Positions 1-10,609 of a DNA stretch of 64,000 bases are shown in pieces. The notes beneath the pieces are model-generated. The model searched no databases. It worked only from the letters and a program-made list of their open reading frames with translations, and was not told where the DNA came from. Both the position numbers and the translations under genes were made by a program. Every line of letters starts with the position of its first letter. Position 1 is the first letter of the stretch. The DNA is from Ruegeria spongiae. Its GTDB lineage: Bacteria; Pseudomonadota; Alphaproteobacteria; Rhodobacterales; Rhodobacteraceae. The stretch spans positions 1 to 64,000 of the forward strand of contig NZ_JAMFMB010000003.1 in assembly GCF_023502395.1 (NCBI RefSeq), in the 5' to 3' direction.

Positions 1-136
1 CAATGGGTCCAGAGCCTAGCTTTGAAGGAGATCAGTGCCAAATGACGCATGAAGCTCGAGGTTCTCAGGAGCGCCACCACATCCATGCCTCAAACCAGAA
101 ATCTGGACTCATATGCAGCGCGATCTTTTTTGTCAT

Positions 137-334
137 TTACTTCATTGTTTCTTGAAGAAGTCTGGCTATCGCGTCTCTGCTAAATCCACGGTCCTTTAGA
201 GCAGCCCAATATGCATCAAGGGTTTCACGGCGTTGGTCGCAATCAAATCCATTCTCTATGGCTCCAAAAATGTATTGGTTGAGAAAATAAATTTGTCCCT
301 CGGCACTATAACGGGAAGATATGTTAACAATCAT
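137..334 (-). CDS. Small hypothetical protein beside IS element
   Basis: A 65-residue frame read from the ATG at 332-334. The frame stays open upstream, through a TTG at 437-439, into the left end of the IS element at 444, as far as the transposase stop codon. The native N-terminus may therefore have been removed by the insertion. I recognise no family. The predicted protein is soluble and mixed-charge, ending in an amphipathic stretch (RDAIARLLQET). The DNA is less GC-rich than the rest of the window and the ribosome binding site is poor (GTGGAA right before the ATG). It could be a gene remnant or a chance frame. Confidence 0.35.
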   Translation of the reverse strand: MIVNISSRYSAEGQIYFLNQYIFGAIENGFDCDQRRETLDAYWAALKDRGFSRDAIARLLQETMK

Positions 335-443
335 TTCCACAGACTGCACAAGGAAAATTTCATTTCCAGGCCGGGACGGGTATTTTTTCCCTAAGCACTC
401 CCTTCCGAACGAAACCTGGGTTCCCAGCGTTCGGCCCAAAATA

Positions 444-1544
444 GGCGTTGTTGCAGGGACCAGCGAACAAGCGCAGATTGCCCTTAGCCATGAATTAGCT
501 CAGCCGACACGCTCGAACTTAGCGCGGCCAAGTTCGGTCATTCTGTTAAGAGCTTGCACCCCGATCCGTGCCTCTGTTTTCTGGTTGTCGAAGGTCCGAG
601 ATCTCAGTTTCGGCCCAATCACAGCTTTCCAGCGCCCGATTTGTGCTTCTGCCCGGCTACGCTGATTGTAGCCGCTGTTGGCTTGCCAGGCCAATCGGCC
701 GTGGGCTTGTATCTGGGAGATATGCTTGTCTCGGGGTGAGGGATCATCAGGCGATTTCGAGGTAAGAACGGCATTTCTTGGAGGTGGGATGACAATTTCG
801 ACGCCGTCACCGAAATGCGCCGCGAGCAGCTCATTTGTTGGAGCGCCATCATATGCACCGTCAGCAAGGAAACGCGAAACCGGATCGTCAATTTGGTACA
901 AAAGCCCTGGTAAGGCGGTTGGATCACCAACGTCGTCCAGCGTCAGTTCCGCGCAAACGACCTCTCCGCTTGCAAGGTCCAGACCCAGATGGCGCTTGCG
1001 CCACGATTTACGTTTGGGATTGGTTTCATGCTTGCTTTGTTGCCACTCACCTTCGCCGAAGATTTTCAAACCGGTACTGTCCACGGTCAGGTGGATCGGT
1101 TCAGTATTTTCAATCCGCGGCTTTTCGGGCAGTTTCAGACCCTGAGTACGTCGTGACAGCGTCGAGAAATCCGGCACCGGAACTTCCACTCCCATCAGTC
1201 GTGCAATGCTGCGCATCAGCCCTTGCGTCTGGCGAAGCGGCAGTTTGTAAATCGTGCGCATAATCAGGCAAGTTGCGATGGCTAAGTCTGAGTATTTCGA
1301 CTGACCTCCCGGCGTCGACCGGCGCGGCGCTCGCCATTGTTTCAGCGCGTCGTCAGTAATCCAGATCGTCAGATCGCCCCGCTGCCGGAGGCTCTCATTG
1401 TATTCTGACCAGTTCGTCACACGATATCGCTTCTTGGTAAACTTGTGCCGGCTGGCATCATTGTACTTGTGCGGCATCAGGGGCTTCCAAACTGGTGAAC
1501 AAACGCTCTGGTATCAGCCAGACTGCGATCTGTGCAACAACGCC
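444..1544. mobile_element. IS5-family insertion sequence (IS903-like group), intact
   Basis: An element of about 1.1 kb. The left end begins GGCGTTGTTGCA (444-455) and the right end closes with the exact inverse TGCAACAACGCC (1533-1544). Beyond these 12 bp the match continues imperfectly for about 6 bp. One transposase gene fills the inside on the minus strand. No target-site duplication is visible: the flanking 9-mers are CCCAAAATA on the left and TGTGCGAGG on the right. This suggests that a flank was later deleted or rearranged. The right end lies about 80 bp beyond the stop codon of enolase. Confidence 0.85.
500..1477 (-). CDS. IS5-family DDE transposase
   Basis: A 325-residue transposase in one uninterrupted frame, the usual length for the IS903-like group. 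The N-terminus carries the family's W-x-x-YN-x-SL-x-x-RG-L signature near residues 23-36. DDE catalytic candidates are Asp in LTVDSTGLK, Asp in FLADGAYDG and Glu in RSRAEAQIGRWK. It should catalyse cut-and-paste transposition of the element bounded by the inverted repeats at 444 and 1544. The gene looks intact and potentially active. It is the only gene in the element. Confidence 0.92.
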   Translation of the reverse strand: MPHKYNDASRHKFTKKRYRVTNWSEYNESLRQRGDLTIWITDDALKQWRAPRRSTPGGQSKYSDLAIATCLIMRTIYKLPLRQTQGLMRSIARLMGVEVPVPDFSTLSRRTQGLKLPEKPRIENTEPIHLTVDSTGLKIFGEGEWQQSKHETNPKRKSWRKRHLGLDLASGEVVCAELTLDDVGDPTALPGLLYQIDDPVSRFLADGAYDGAPTNELLAAHFGDGVEIVIPPPRNAVLTSKSPDDPSPRDKHISQIQAHGRLAWQANSGYNQRSRAEAQIGRWKAVIGPKLRSRTFDNQKTEARIGVQALNRMTELGRAKFERVG

Positions 1545-1625
1545 TGTGCGAGGGATCGACCAGCGCCACATCAATCGCGCCGTCGCTGTCCTTGGAACCC
1601 TACATCTTTTGCCACTGTTTCCCGT

Positions 1626-3915
<2,290 letters not shown>

Positions 3916-4167
3916 GGTTTTCTCCTCAGACCTTGAATGACGTAGAAATTCTGATGTTGGACCGGCAGCGCATCATAATGGCCAAAGCACCCTGATCGCC
4001 CCGAGAGTGTTAGCGGTAACAAGCACAGATCCTGACCGATTGTCAAGCAAATGCCAGACCAGGAGTGTCACGCTGTCCTTCGATACCGGGCCCTGATTGC
4101 GGCTGGTCTCAGGCGGTAAAGCCCGGCATAGTCGGGTTATGTCAATTCATCCATAGCGCGCCCAATC

Positions 4168-5103
4168 ATGTCACGACGCCACTACAACCTGCCCCCTTTC
4201 GCTACGCTTTCGGCTTTTGAAGCCGCCGCCCGGCATCAGAGCTTCAAGGACGCCGCGCAGGAATTGTCGGTGACCCCCGGCGCGGTCAGCCATCAGATCA
4301 AGGCGCTGGAGCGGGAACTGGGCCTTGCCCTGTTCCAGCGCCGACATCGCGGAGTGGAACTGACCGAGGCGGGGCGCGACCTGTTTCAGGGGTTGTCGAC
4401 CGGGTTCAGCCGGATGTCGCAGAGCCTTCAGGCACTGCGCGACCGGTCCGAGGACAAGGTGGTGACCATCGGCTCGACCTCTGCCGTGGCGACGCTGTGG
4501 CTATCGCAAGCGGTGCTCCGGTTCTGGCGCGAGCACCCGGATATCAACGTGAACCAGATCGTGCGGGACCGTCCTTTTGCTAACCCGAACGACCTCGACC
4601 TGTTCATCTGGTATGGACCCTATCGCCATTCTGAGATGGATCGCACTGTGCTTTATCGCGACCGGCTGTTGCCGGTGGCGCAGCCGGAGCTGGCGGCATC
4701 ACTGAACGAGTCGGGTCTGGCGACACTGGCCGGTCAGCGGCTGATCCACACGACCTCCGACAATTCAAACTGGACCGAATGGGGTGACTGGTTTCGTCAG
4801 TTGGGTCATGACGGCCCGGTCAATCCTGGCATACGCGTGAACAATTACGCCATCGCGCTACAGGCTGCACAGGACGGGGCCGGGCTGGTACTGGGATGGG
4901 AACGCCTGATTGCGCCACTTCTGAGCAACGGCGCCTTGGTGGCAATCACGCCGCATATGCTGCGCGCGCCGCATCGGTTTTACCTCCATGGCAAACCGGA
5001 TGCCGATCTTTCGGCCAGCGCGATGCAGTTGCGCGACTGGATCATCCGGGAAATTCGCTCGGGCTCGCATGATCTGAGTTCATCTCAAACGCAACTTTTC
5101 TGA
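4168..5103 (+). CDS. LysR-family transcriptional regulator (GcvA-like)
   Basis: A 311-residue regulator. Residues about 8-67 form the winged helix-turn-helix (FATLSAFEAAARHQSFKDAA, then SVTPGAVSHQIKALE), which resembles the GcvA subgroup. The remainder is a type 2 periplasmic-binding-like effector domain. It ends 64 bp before the Rieske oxygenase gene on the same strand, so it may control that gene. The divergent gap-eno pair is a less likely target. The effector is unknown. Confidence 0.9.
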   Translation: MSRRHYNLPPFATLSAFEAAARHQSFKDAAQELSVTPGAVSHQIKALERELGLALFQRRHRGVELTEAGRDLFQGLSTGFSRMSQSLQALRDRSEDKVVTIGSTSAVATLWLSQAVLRFWREHPDINVNQIVRDRPFANPNDLDLFIWYGPYRHSEMDRTVLYRDRLLPVAQPELAASLNESGLATLAGQRLIHTTSDNSNWTEWGDWFRQLGHDGPVNPGIRVNNYAIALQAAQDGAGLVLGWERLIAPLLSNGALVAITPHMLRAPHRFYLHGKPDADLSASAMQLRDWIIREIRSGSHDLSSSQTQLF

Positions 5104-5167
5104 GGTTGTGAGAACCCGCCAAAGCGCGTTCAATACCGCTCCGACACATCACAGCGGAGGCAGCCCG

Positions 5168-6325
5168 ATGAACAAACCGACACAGCTTGCACCGGTCATG
5201 GCATCGGTGAATACCGCCAACGGCCTGCCGAACGCGCACTACACTGATCCTGAGACCTTTGCAGAAGAGCGTTCAGCCGTCCTGTTCGGGAACTGGGCCG
5301 GGGTGGGATTTGGCAAGGACATTCCGGAAACCGGCGATGCAAAGCCCACCGACTTCCTCGGCATGCCCCTCCTGCTGGTGCGCGACAAGGACGGCGAGGT
5401 TGGCGTGTTCCAGAACACCTGCCGCCATCGCGGCATGATCCTGGTCGATGCGCCAAAGAAGATCACCGGCGCGATCCGCTGCCCCTACCACAGCTGGTGT
5501 TATGATCTGAAAGGCCGGTTGCGCGCGACGCCGCATGTGGGCGGGCCGGGCCAGAACCGGCATGAGGATGTGAAGCTGGACGAACTCGGTCTGGTGCGCA
5601 TCCGGTCCCATGTCTGGAAGGACGTGATCTTCGTTAATATCGACGGCACAGCGCCCGCATTCGAAGAGGCCCATGCCGACCTTCTGGACCGCTGGGCCGA
5701 GTTCGAACAGCCCCTGCATGCGGGCGGCGGTACATCTTCCTTCAAGCTGGAGGTTGCCACCAACTGGAAACTCGCGGTCGAGAATTTCTGCGAAAGTTAC
5801 CACCTGCCCTGGGTGCATCCCGGCCTCAACAGCTATTCCCGGCTGGAGGACCATTACAATATCGAGAAACGCGGGGCCTATTCCGGGCAGGGTACGCTGG
5901 TCTATCGACAGCTCAAGGGTGCGGATGGCGCGGTTTTTCCCGATTTTGCCGGGCTCAGCGACAAATGGGATGAGGGGGCGGAATATATTGCCGTCTATCC
6001 CAACGTATTGCTGGGCGTGCAGCGCGACCATAGCTTTGCGATCGTGCTGGAACCGGTCGGCTGTGAGCGCACGGTCGAGCATGTGGAACTCTATTATGCC
6101 CAGTCCAGTACGGATACGCCCGAGTTGAACGCGCTGCGCGAGGCAAATGCGCAACAATGGCTCGGTGTGTTTGAAGAGGATGTCTTTGTCGTCGAGGGCA
6201 TGCAGCGCGGGCGCCATGGCATGTTGTTCGATGGCGGACGGTTCTCGCCGGTGATGGATGGGCCAACGCATAATTTCCACCATTGGGTGGCCAGTCAGGT
6301 CGAAGGGCGGCGGGCCACGCCGTGA
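5168..6325 (+). CDS. Rieske non-heme iron oxygenase, alpha subunit
   Basis: A 385-residue aromatic-ring-hydroxylating-type oxygenase. The Rieske 2Fe-2S ligands are Cys85, His87, Cys105 and His108 (CRHRG and CPYHSW). The mononuclear iron site shows His212 and His217 in NFCESYHLPWVHP, with a downstream acidic ligand candidate in FEEDVFVVE. The ATG at 5168 is chosen because GGAGG lies 7 bp upstream; the frame also opens earlier at 5108. The length and sequence resemble the GbcA/choline monooxygenase-like group, so the substrate may be aliphatic rather than aromatic. No reductase gene is nearby. The next gene overlaps its stop. Confidence 0.88.
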   Translation: MNKPTQLAPVMASVNTANGLPNAHYTDPETFAEERSAVLFGNWAGVGFGKDIPETGDAKPTDFLGMPLLLVRDKDGEVGVFQNTCRHRGMILVDAPKKITGAIRCPYHSWCYDLKGRLRATPHVGGPGQNRHEDVKLDELGLVRIRSHVWKDVIFVNIDGTAPAFEEAHADLLDRWAEFEQPLHAGGGTSSFKLEVATNWKLAVENFCESYHLPWVHPGLNSYSRLEDHYNIEKRGAYSGQGTLVYRQLKGADGAVFPDFAGLSDKWDEGAEYIAVYPNVLLGVQRDHSFAIVLEPVGCERTVEHVELYYAQSSTDTPELNALREANAQQWLGVFEEDVFVVEGMQRGRHGMLFDGGRFSPVMDGPTHNFHHWVASQVEGRRATP

Positions 6326-6561
6326 ATGCCCGCGCACTTGATCAGCAATTGCTGCAGGCCCATGCTGCGGAGGACAAAACAGCGCTGGTGCGGCTCTATA
6401 CGCAGGCGGCGGATCACAGCGAAGCAGGCGGTGATCTGGACGCCGCCTGTTTTTATCTGACTCATGCCTTTGTTTTTGCGCTGGAAATCGGCGTGCCCGA
6501 AGCGCGGGCTCTGAATGCGCGTCTGGTCGACAAAGGCCGCGCGCACCCGTGGCAGCCCTGA
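6322..6561 (+). CDS. Small hypothetical protein coupled to Rieske oxygenase
   Basis: A 79-residue protein starting at GTG 6322, which overlaps the TGA of the Rieske oxygenase (GTGA), so the two are probably translationally coupled. Upstream GAAGGGCGG can serve as ribosome binding site. The sequence is helical and Ala/Leu-rich and resembles one or two TPR-like helix pairs (LLQAHAAEDKTALVRLYTQAAD, then DLDAACFYLTHAFVFALE). I cannot name a family. Tight coupling suggests that it assists or is regulated with the oxygenase. Confidence 0.75.
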   Translation: MNARALDQQLLQAHAAEDKTALVRLYTQAADHSEAGGDLDAACFYLTHAFVFALEIGVPEARALNARLVDKGRAHPWQP

Positions 6562-6565
6562 GCGG

Positions 6566-7363
6566 TCAGGCGAAATTCACCGCAACCGCGCCGAAGGGGC
6601 CGAAATCCGCCTGGATGCGCGAGCCGGGCGGGCATTCGACAGGCCGGATAAAGCTTCCCGACAGGATGATCTGCCCCGGCTTGATGCGCTGGCCATAGTG
6701 CGCCATGCGGCGGGCCAGCCAGACGACGCTTTCCACCGGATCGTTCAGCACCCCCGCGCCCAGCCCGGTTTCTTCAACCTCATCGTCGCGGAACGTCAGC
6801 GCACCGACCCAGCGCAGGTCAAAATCATCGACGTCATGACGTTCGGCACCCAGCACCACACCGGCATTGGCGGCATTGTCGCTGATCGTGTCAAAGACAT
6901 TGCGGGCGCGGCCACTTTCTGGGTCAGCGCGCAGGATGCGCGTATCCAGGATTTCGATGGCAGGGCAGACATAATCGGTTGCCGCGCGGATATCCTCCGC
7001 CGTCACCTCTCCGCCCACGGGGGATTTCATCACAAAGGCGATCTCGGTTTCGATCCGGGGCTGGATAAAGCGGCCCTGCGGCACCATCGCACCGGTCTCG
7101 AACGCCATGTCATCAAACAGAATGCCGCTATCGGGGATATCGATCTTCAGCGCCGATTGCATCGCTTTCGAGGTCAATCCGATCTTCCACCCGATCACCC
7201 GTCGGCCCTGCGCCAGTTTATGCGCCATCAATGCGGCCTGCACCGCATAGGCGTCATCCATATCGATCTCGGGATGGCGCAGGCTTAAAAGCCCGATCTG
7301 TTGGCCGGTCTCTTCGGCGCGCAGTAGATCCGAGGCCGCCTGCGCATGCTCTTCGGGCGTCAT
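6566..7363 (-). CDS. hpaH: 2-oxo-hept-4-ene-1,7-dioate hydratase (HpaH-like)
   Basis: Probable hydratase of the homoprotocatechuate meta-cleavage pathway. It adds water to 2-oxohept-4-ene-1,7-dioate before aldol cleavage. The 265 residues match the MhpD/HpaH fold: N-terminal helices with IGLLSLRHPEIDMDDAYAVQ, then GWKIGLTS, IEPEIAF-like ETEIAFV, and the conserved IEILDTRI. Last gene of the minus-strand hpa operon, overlapping the preceding gene by 4 bp. The aldolase gene hpaI, expected as the next pathway step, is not in this window. Confidence 0.85.
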   Translation of the reverse strand: MTPEEHAQAASDLLRAEETGQQIGLLSLRHPEIDMDDAYAVQAALMAHKLAQGRRVIGWKIGLTSKAMQSALKIDIPDSGILFDDMAFETGAMVPQGRFIQPRIETEIAFVMKSPVGGEVTAEDIRAATDYVCPAIEILDTRILRADPESGRARNVFDTISDNAANAGVVLGAERHDVDDFDLRWVGALTFRDDEVEETGLGAGVLNDPVESVVWLARRMAHYGQRIKPGQIILSGSFIRPVECPPGSRIQADFGPFGAVAVNFA

Positions 7364-8211
7364 GCCTCGTCCTCCACCCCGTTGCGCAGGAGGCCGATGC
7401 CCTCGACCTCGACCTCGACGACATCACCCGGAACCAGATAGCGCGGCGGGTCGAACCGCGCGCCAGCACCAGTGGGGGTGCCGGTGATGAGGATGTCGCC
7501 GGGTTCAAGCGTGGTGAAGGTCGAGATATAGGCGATCTCTTCGCGGATCGGGAACATCATGCGATCCAGCGTATCCTCCTGCCGCACCTCGCCATTCACT
7601 CGCGTTACGATCCGCGCCGCATCCAACTGCGCGGGATCGGTGAAAGGCACCAGCCACGGCCCGATTGCGCCCGAAAGGTCCCAGTTCTTGCCTTGAGTGA
7701 CGTTGAATTTCGCGTGCCGTACCCAGTCGCGAATGGTGCCCTCATTGCAGAGCGTCAGCGCCGCGATGTGGTCATAGGCGTCCTGCGTGGCGATCCGACG
7801 ACCCCCTTTGCCGATCACCACCGCCACCTCGCCCTCGTAATCCAGCGTGTGGTTCTCGGGCGGGCGGATCAGGGGCTGGCCATGTCCGGTAAAGGATGAG
7901 GCAAAGCGCGGAAACAGCGACATGTATTTCGGCAGCGCGCTGCCATCCTTGTATTCTGCGTTGCGGTCGGGAAAGTTGACGCCCACGCAGATGATCTTGC
8001 CGGGGTTCGGCACCGGGATCTGATAGATGACATCGGCATGCGTGACCTCCCGGCCCTGCGCTGCCTGCTCCAGCACCGGCAGGCCCTGTGCTGCAATCAC
8101 GTCGCGCAGCGTCGGCCACTGCGGAAATTCTGGGCTGAGCGCGATCATGCCGGCATCGGTTACGGCGCCATAAAATGTCTCGCCTTCGGCGGAATAGGTG
8201 GCAAACCTCAT
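7360..8211 (-). CDS. hpaG: Fumarylacetoacetate hydrolase-family protein (HpaG-like)
   Basis: A 283-residue single FAH domain. The motif KIICVGVNFPDRNAEY, the metal-binding acidic residues in LDYEGEVAVVIGKGG, and GTPTGAG are all present. In the pathway context it is the likely 5-oxopent-3-ene-1,2,5-tricarboxylate decarboxylase / 2-hydroxyhepta-2,4-diene-1,7-dioate isomerase. The enteric HpaG is a two-domain fusion of about 430 residues, whereas this is a single-domain version. It overlaps both neighbours by 4 bp (ATGA), so translation is coupled. The assignment relies on operon context; FAH-family paralogues are hard to separate by sequence alone. Confidence 0.75.
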   Translation of the reverse strand: MRFATYSAEGETFYGAVTDAGMIALSPEFPQWPTLRDVIAAQGLPVLEQAAQGREVTHADVIYQIPVPNPGKIICVGVNFPDRNAEYKDGSALPKYMSLFPRFASSFTGHGQPLIRPPENHTLDYEGEVAVVIGKGGRRIATQDAYDHIAALTLCNEGTIRDWVRHAKFNVTQGKNWDLSGAIGPWLVPFTDPAQLDAARIVTRVNGEVRQEDTLDRMMFPIREEIAYISTFTTLEPGDILITGTPTGAGARFDPPRYLVPGDVVEVEVEGIGLLRNGVEDEA

Positions 8212-9605
8212 GCGATCTCCTTCCAGACCTCGTCGATGACCTGCGCTGCCATCATCACATCGTCGCGGGTGCAGTCGAACTGGCCAACCGAAAACCGGAT
8301 GATCTTGCGGCCCTTGTGCATCCCTTGGGTCAGGTAGATGCGGCCATCATCGTTGAGCGCATCAACCAGCCTTTGCTGGGTTGCATCATCACCGGGACAG
8401 CGAAAGGAAAACAGGCTCAGGATCGGTTCGGTCACAATCTCGAACCCGTCAAGCGCGCGGATACGTTCACAAAGCTCACCGGCCCAGGTGACGTGGTTGC
8501 GGATACGCCCGCGTAGCCCCTCGACGCCGTAGGCACGCAACAGGAACCAGATTTTCAGCGCCCGGAACCGGCGGCCCAGCGGGATCGTCCATTCGGAAAA
8601 ATTGGTGACCTTGGCACCCGAGGTTTTCAGATATTCCGGCTCGATCTTCAGCGTGTTGAGCTGCGCCTGCGGGTCACGCAGGAATTGGACCGAGCAATCG
8701 AACTGCGCGCCCAGCCACTTATGTGGATTGAAGACGATACTGTCGAATCCGTCCACATCCGCCCAGAAGTCATTGCGAAATTCCGGACAGATCATCGCCG
8801 CTCCGGCCCAGGCGGCATCCAGATGGGTATAGAGGTCCTCGTCCCGCGCCACCTGCAGCACCGGGCCCAGAATGTCGCTCGCTCCGATCCCCGTCGCGCC
8901 GGTCACGGCGATGATCCCCGCTGGGATATGCCCCGCAGCGCGATCTGAGGCGATGGCACGGCGCAACACCTCCATATCAATCCCATGGCGTGGTCCTGTT
9001 GTGCTGATCTTGACCAGATTGTCCTGCCCGATTCCGGCCACCCAGCAGGCCCGGTCGATCGAGGAATGGACCTGATCCGAACAATAGATCCGCAAGGCCC
9101 CCTGCCCCGACAACCCCTCGCGGTTGCCGCGCCACCCGGTGGCGCGCTCGCGCATGGTCAGCACCGCCGACAGCGTCGCCGAAGACGCGCTGTCCTGAAT
9201 GACACCGCTAAAGCCCGCGCCCAGCCCCAGCGCCTGACGCAGCCAATCGACCATGACGCCCTCGACCTCGGTAGCGGCGGGCGAGGTCTGCCACAACATG
9301 CATTGCGCGGCGATCGTGGTGACCAGCATCTCGGCCAGCATCGAGGGTGGCGCGGCATTGGCCGGGAAATAGGCAAAGAAGCGGGGATGTTGCCAATGGG
9401 TGATACCCGGCATCACGATCCGCTCGAAATCGGCCATGATGGCATCCATCGCCTCAGCGCTTTCCGGCGGTGCGGTGGGAAGTTGTGCCGCGATCTTACC
9501 GGGTGCTGTCTGCGCGCGCACTGGCCGGTCCCGCAGGGTCTTGTGATACTCCGCCGCCCAATCCGAGATATGCTTGCCCCAATGGGCGAATTCATCCCAC
9601 TCCAT
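8208..9605 (-). CDS. PLP-dependent aromatic-L-amino-acid decarboxylase
   Basis: A 465-residue group II decarboxylase of the tyrosine/DOPA/tryptophan decarboxylase type. PLP is held by Lys296 in FNPHKWLG, Asp263 in HLDAAW and a ring-stacking His180 in SDQVHSSIDRA. The N-terminal HPRFFAYFPA and the pocket around TSPAATEVE are typical of the family. The ATG at 9605 is preferred because GAGG lies 6 bp before it; a TTG at 9617 would overlap hpaD. It sits between hpaD and hpaG in the same operon. A plausible role is to feed tyramine or dopamine toward hydroxylated phenylacetates. The exact substrate is not readable from the sequence. Confidence 0.85.
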   Translation of the reverse strand: MEWDEFAHWGKHISDWAAEYHKTLRDRPVRAQTAPGKIAAQLPTAPPESAEAMDAIMADFERIVMPGITHWQHPRFFAYFPANAAPPSMLAEMLVTTIAAQCMLWQTSPAATEVEGVMVDWLRQALGLGAGFSGVIQDSASSATLSAVLTMRERATGWRGNREGLSGQGALRIYCSDQVHSSIDRACWVAGIGQDNLVKISTTGPRHGIDMEVLRRAIASDRAAGHIPAGIIAVTGATGIGASDILGPVLQVARDEDLYTHLDAAWAGAAMICPEFRNDFWADVDGFDSIVFNPHKWLGAQFDCSVQFLRDPQAQLNTLKIEPEYLKTSGAKVTNFSEWTIPLGRRFRALKIWFLLRAYGVEGLRGRIRNHVTWAGELCERIRALDGFEIVTEPILSLFSFRCPGDDATQQRLVDALNDDGRIYLTQGMHKGRKIIRFSVGQFDCTRDDVMMAAQVIDEVWKEIA

Positions 9606-9613
9606 TGTTGACC

Positions 9614-10597
9614 TCAAGGTGCGATGATCGGGCTGGCATCCAGATCCGGGTCGTTCACCGGAACGCCCACAAATTCGGTGCCATGTTCAAACCAGCTGCG
9701 CGGTGCGGGGGCACCCCAGAGTGTTTGACGCTGCGGGTCTTTCAGGTCCCATTTGATCGGCTCGTGATCGGAATCGACGGTTTGGTAATCCGAGCTGTAG
9801 ATCTCGATCCGGTGGCCGTCCGGGTCCAAGATATAGAGGAAGAAGGCATTGGAAATCCCATGCCGCCCCGGCCCCCGCTCGATATTGCCCACGTAGCCGG
9901 TGGTTGCCATCACATCCAGCAGGTCGATGATATGCAGCGGGTTGGCCACCCAGAAAGCCACATGATGCATCCGCGGCCCGCGCCCGTTGGTGAACGCCAT
10001 GTCATGCACGCCGCCCTTGCGGTGCAGCCACGCGGCCCAGAGGCGCTTGCTCTCTTCATCCTCGGTATATTCCGTCACTCGGAAGCCGAAATCGCTGTAG
10101 AAGGCAACGCTGTCATCCACATCGGTCGAGAAACAGTTGAAATGGTCGATCCGGAGCGGCCGCACCCCGTGATACCGCCCATACTCCTGATGGATGGGTG
10201 CCAGCCGGTCCATCTGGTGATAGAACTCCAGCGGAATGCCCATATTGTCCGAGGTCAGCAAGGTGCGGCCCTGAAACGGGCGCTGCGCCCATTCGGTTGG
10301 CCGCCCCTTGGCGCGGAAATAGGCATCGGCCCGGTCCAGATCGCCCTCATCGAAGGTCTTGAACCCCATTACCTCAACCGTGCCGGGCTGGTCGGAGCGC
10401 TGCAGAATCACCGAATGATGCCCCCGCTCTTCCAGCGCGCGCAGGTAGATATAGGTGTCATCCTCATCGGTGACCTGCAGCCCGAACATATCGACATAAA
10501 AGGCGCGCGAGGCGGCCAGGTCGCTGACATTGAGGCACACATGGCTGAGCCGGATCGTGTTGAAAGCGGGATAAAGATTGGGGGCGGGAACGGGCAT
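9614..10597 (-). CDS. hpaD: 3,4-dihydroxyphenylacetate 2,3-dioxygenase (type I extradiol)
   Basis: Opens the ring of homoprotocatechuate between C2 and C3 to give 5-carboxymethyl-2-hydroxymuconate semialdehyde. The 327 residues form two vicinal-oxygen-chelate modules. Metal ligands expected from the Brevibacterium fuscum enzyme are present as His152 (RIDHFN), His212 (MHHVAF) and Glu265 (GHRIEIY). The acid-base His corresponds to His198. Fe(II) or Mn(II) is the likely metal. It lies 12 bp downstream of hpaE and 8 bp upstream of the decarboxylase start. Confidence 0.92.
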   Translation of the reverse strand: MPVPAPNLYPAFNTIRLSHVCLNVSDLAASRAFYVDMFGLQVTDEDDTYIYLRALEERGHHSVILQRSDQPGTVEVMGFKTFDEGDLDRADAYFRAKGRPTEWAQRPFQGRTLLTSDNMGIPLEFYHQMDRLAPIHQEYGRYHGVRPLRIDHFNCFSTDVDDSVAFYSDFGFRVTEYTEDEESKRLWAAWLHRKGGVHDMAFTNGRGPRMHHVAFWVANPLHIIDLLDVMATTGYVGNIERGPGRHGISNAFFLYILDPDGHRIEIYSSDYQTVDSDHEPIKWDLKDPQRQTLWGAPAPRSWFEHGTEFVGVPVNDPDLDASPIIAP

Positions 10598-10609
10598 CAG
10601 GTCTCTCCT

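Noticed and set aside
42-155. A 37-codon frame with an AAGGAG site and a hydrophobic C-terminus
   Set aside because: Too short to support, overlaps the minus-strand frame at 137 and has no family or context.
435-1553. Target-site duplication around the IS element
   Set aside because: The 9-bp flanks CCCAAAATA and TGTGCGAGG do not match, nor do shorter 2-4 bp flanks.
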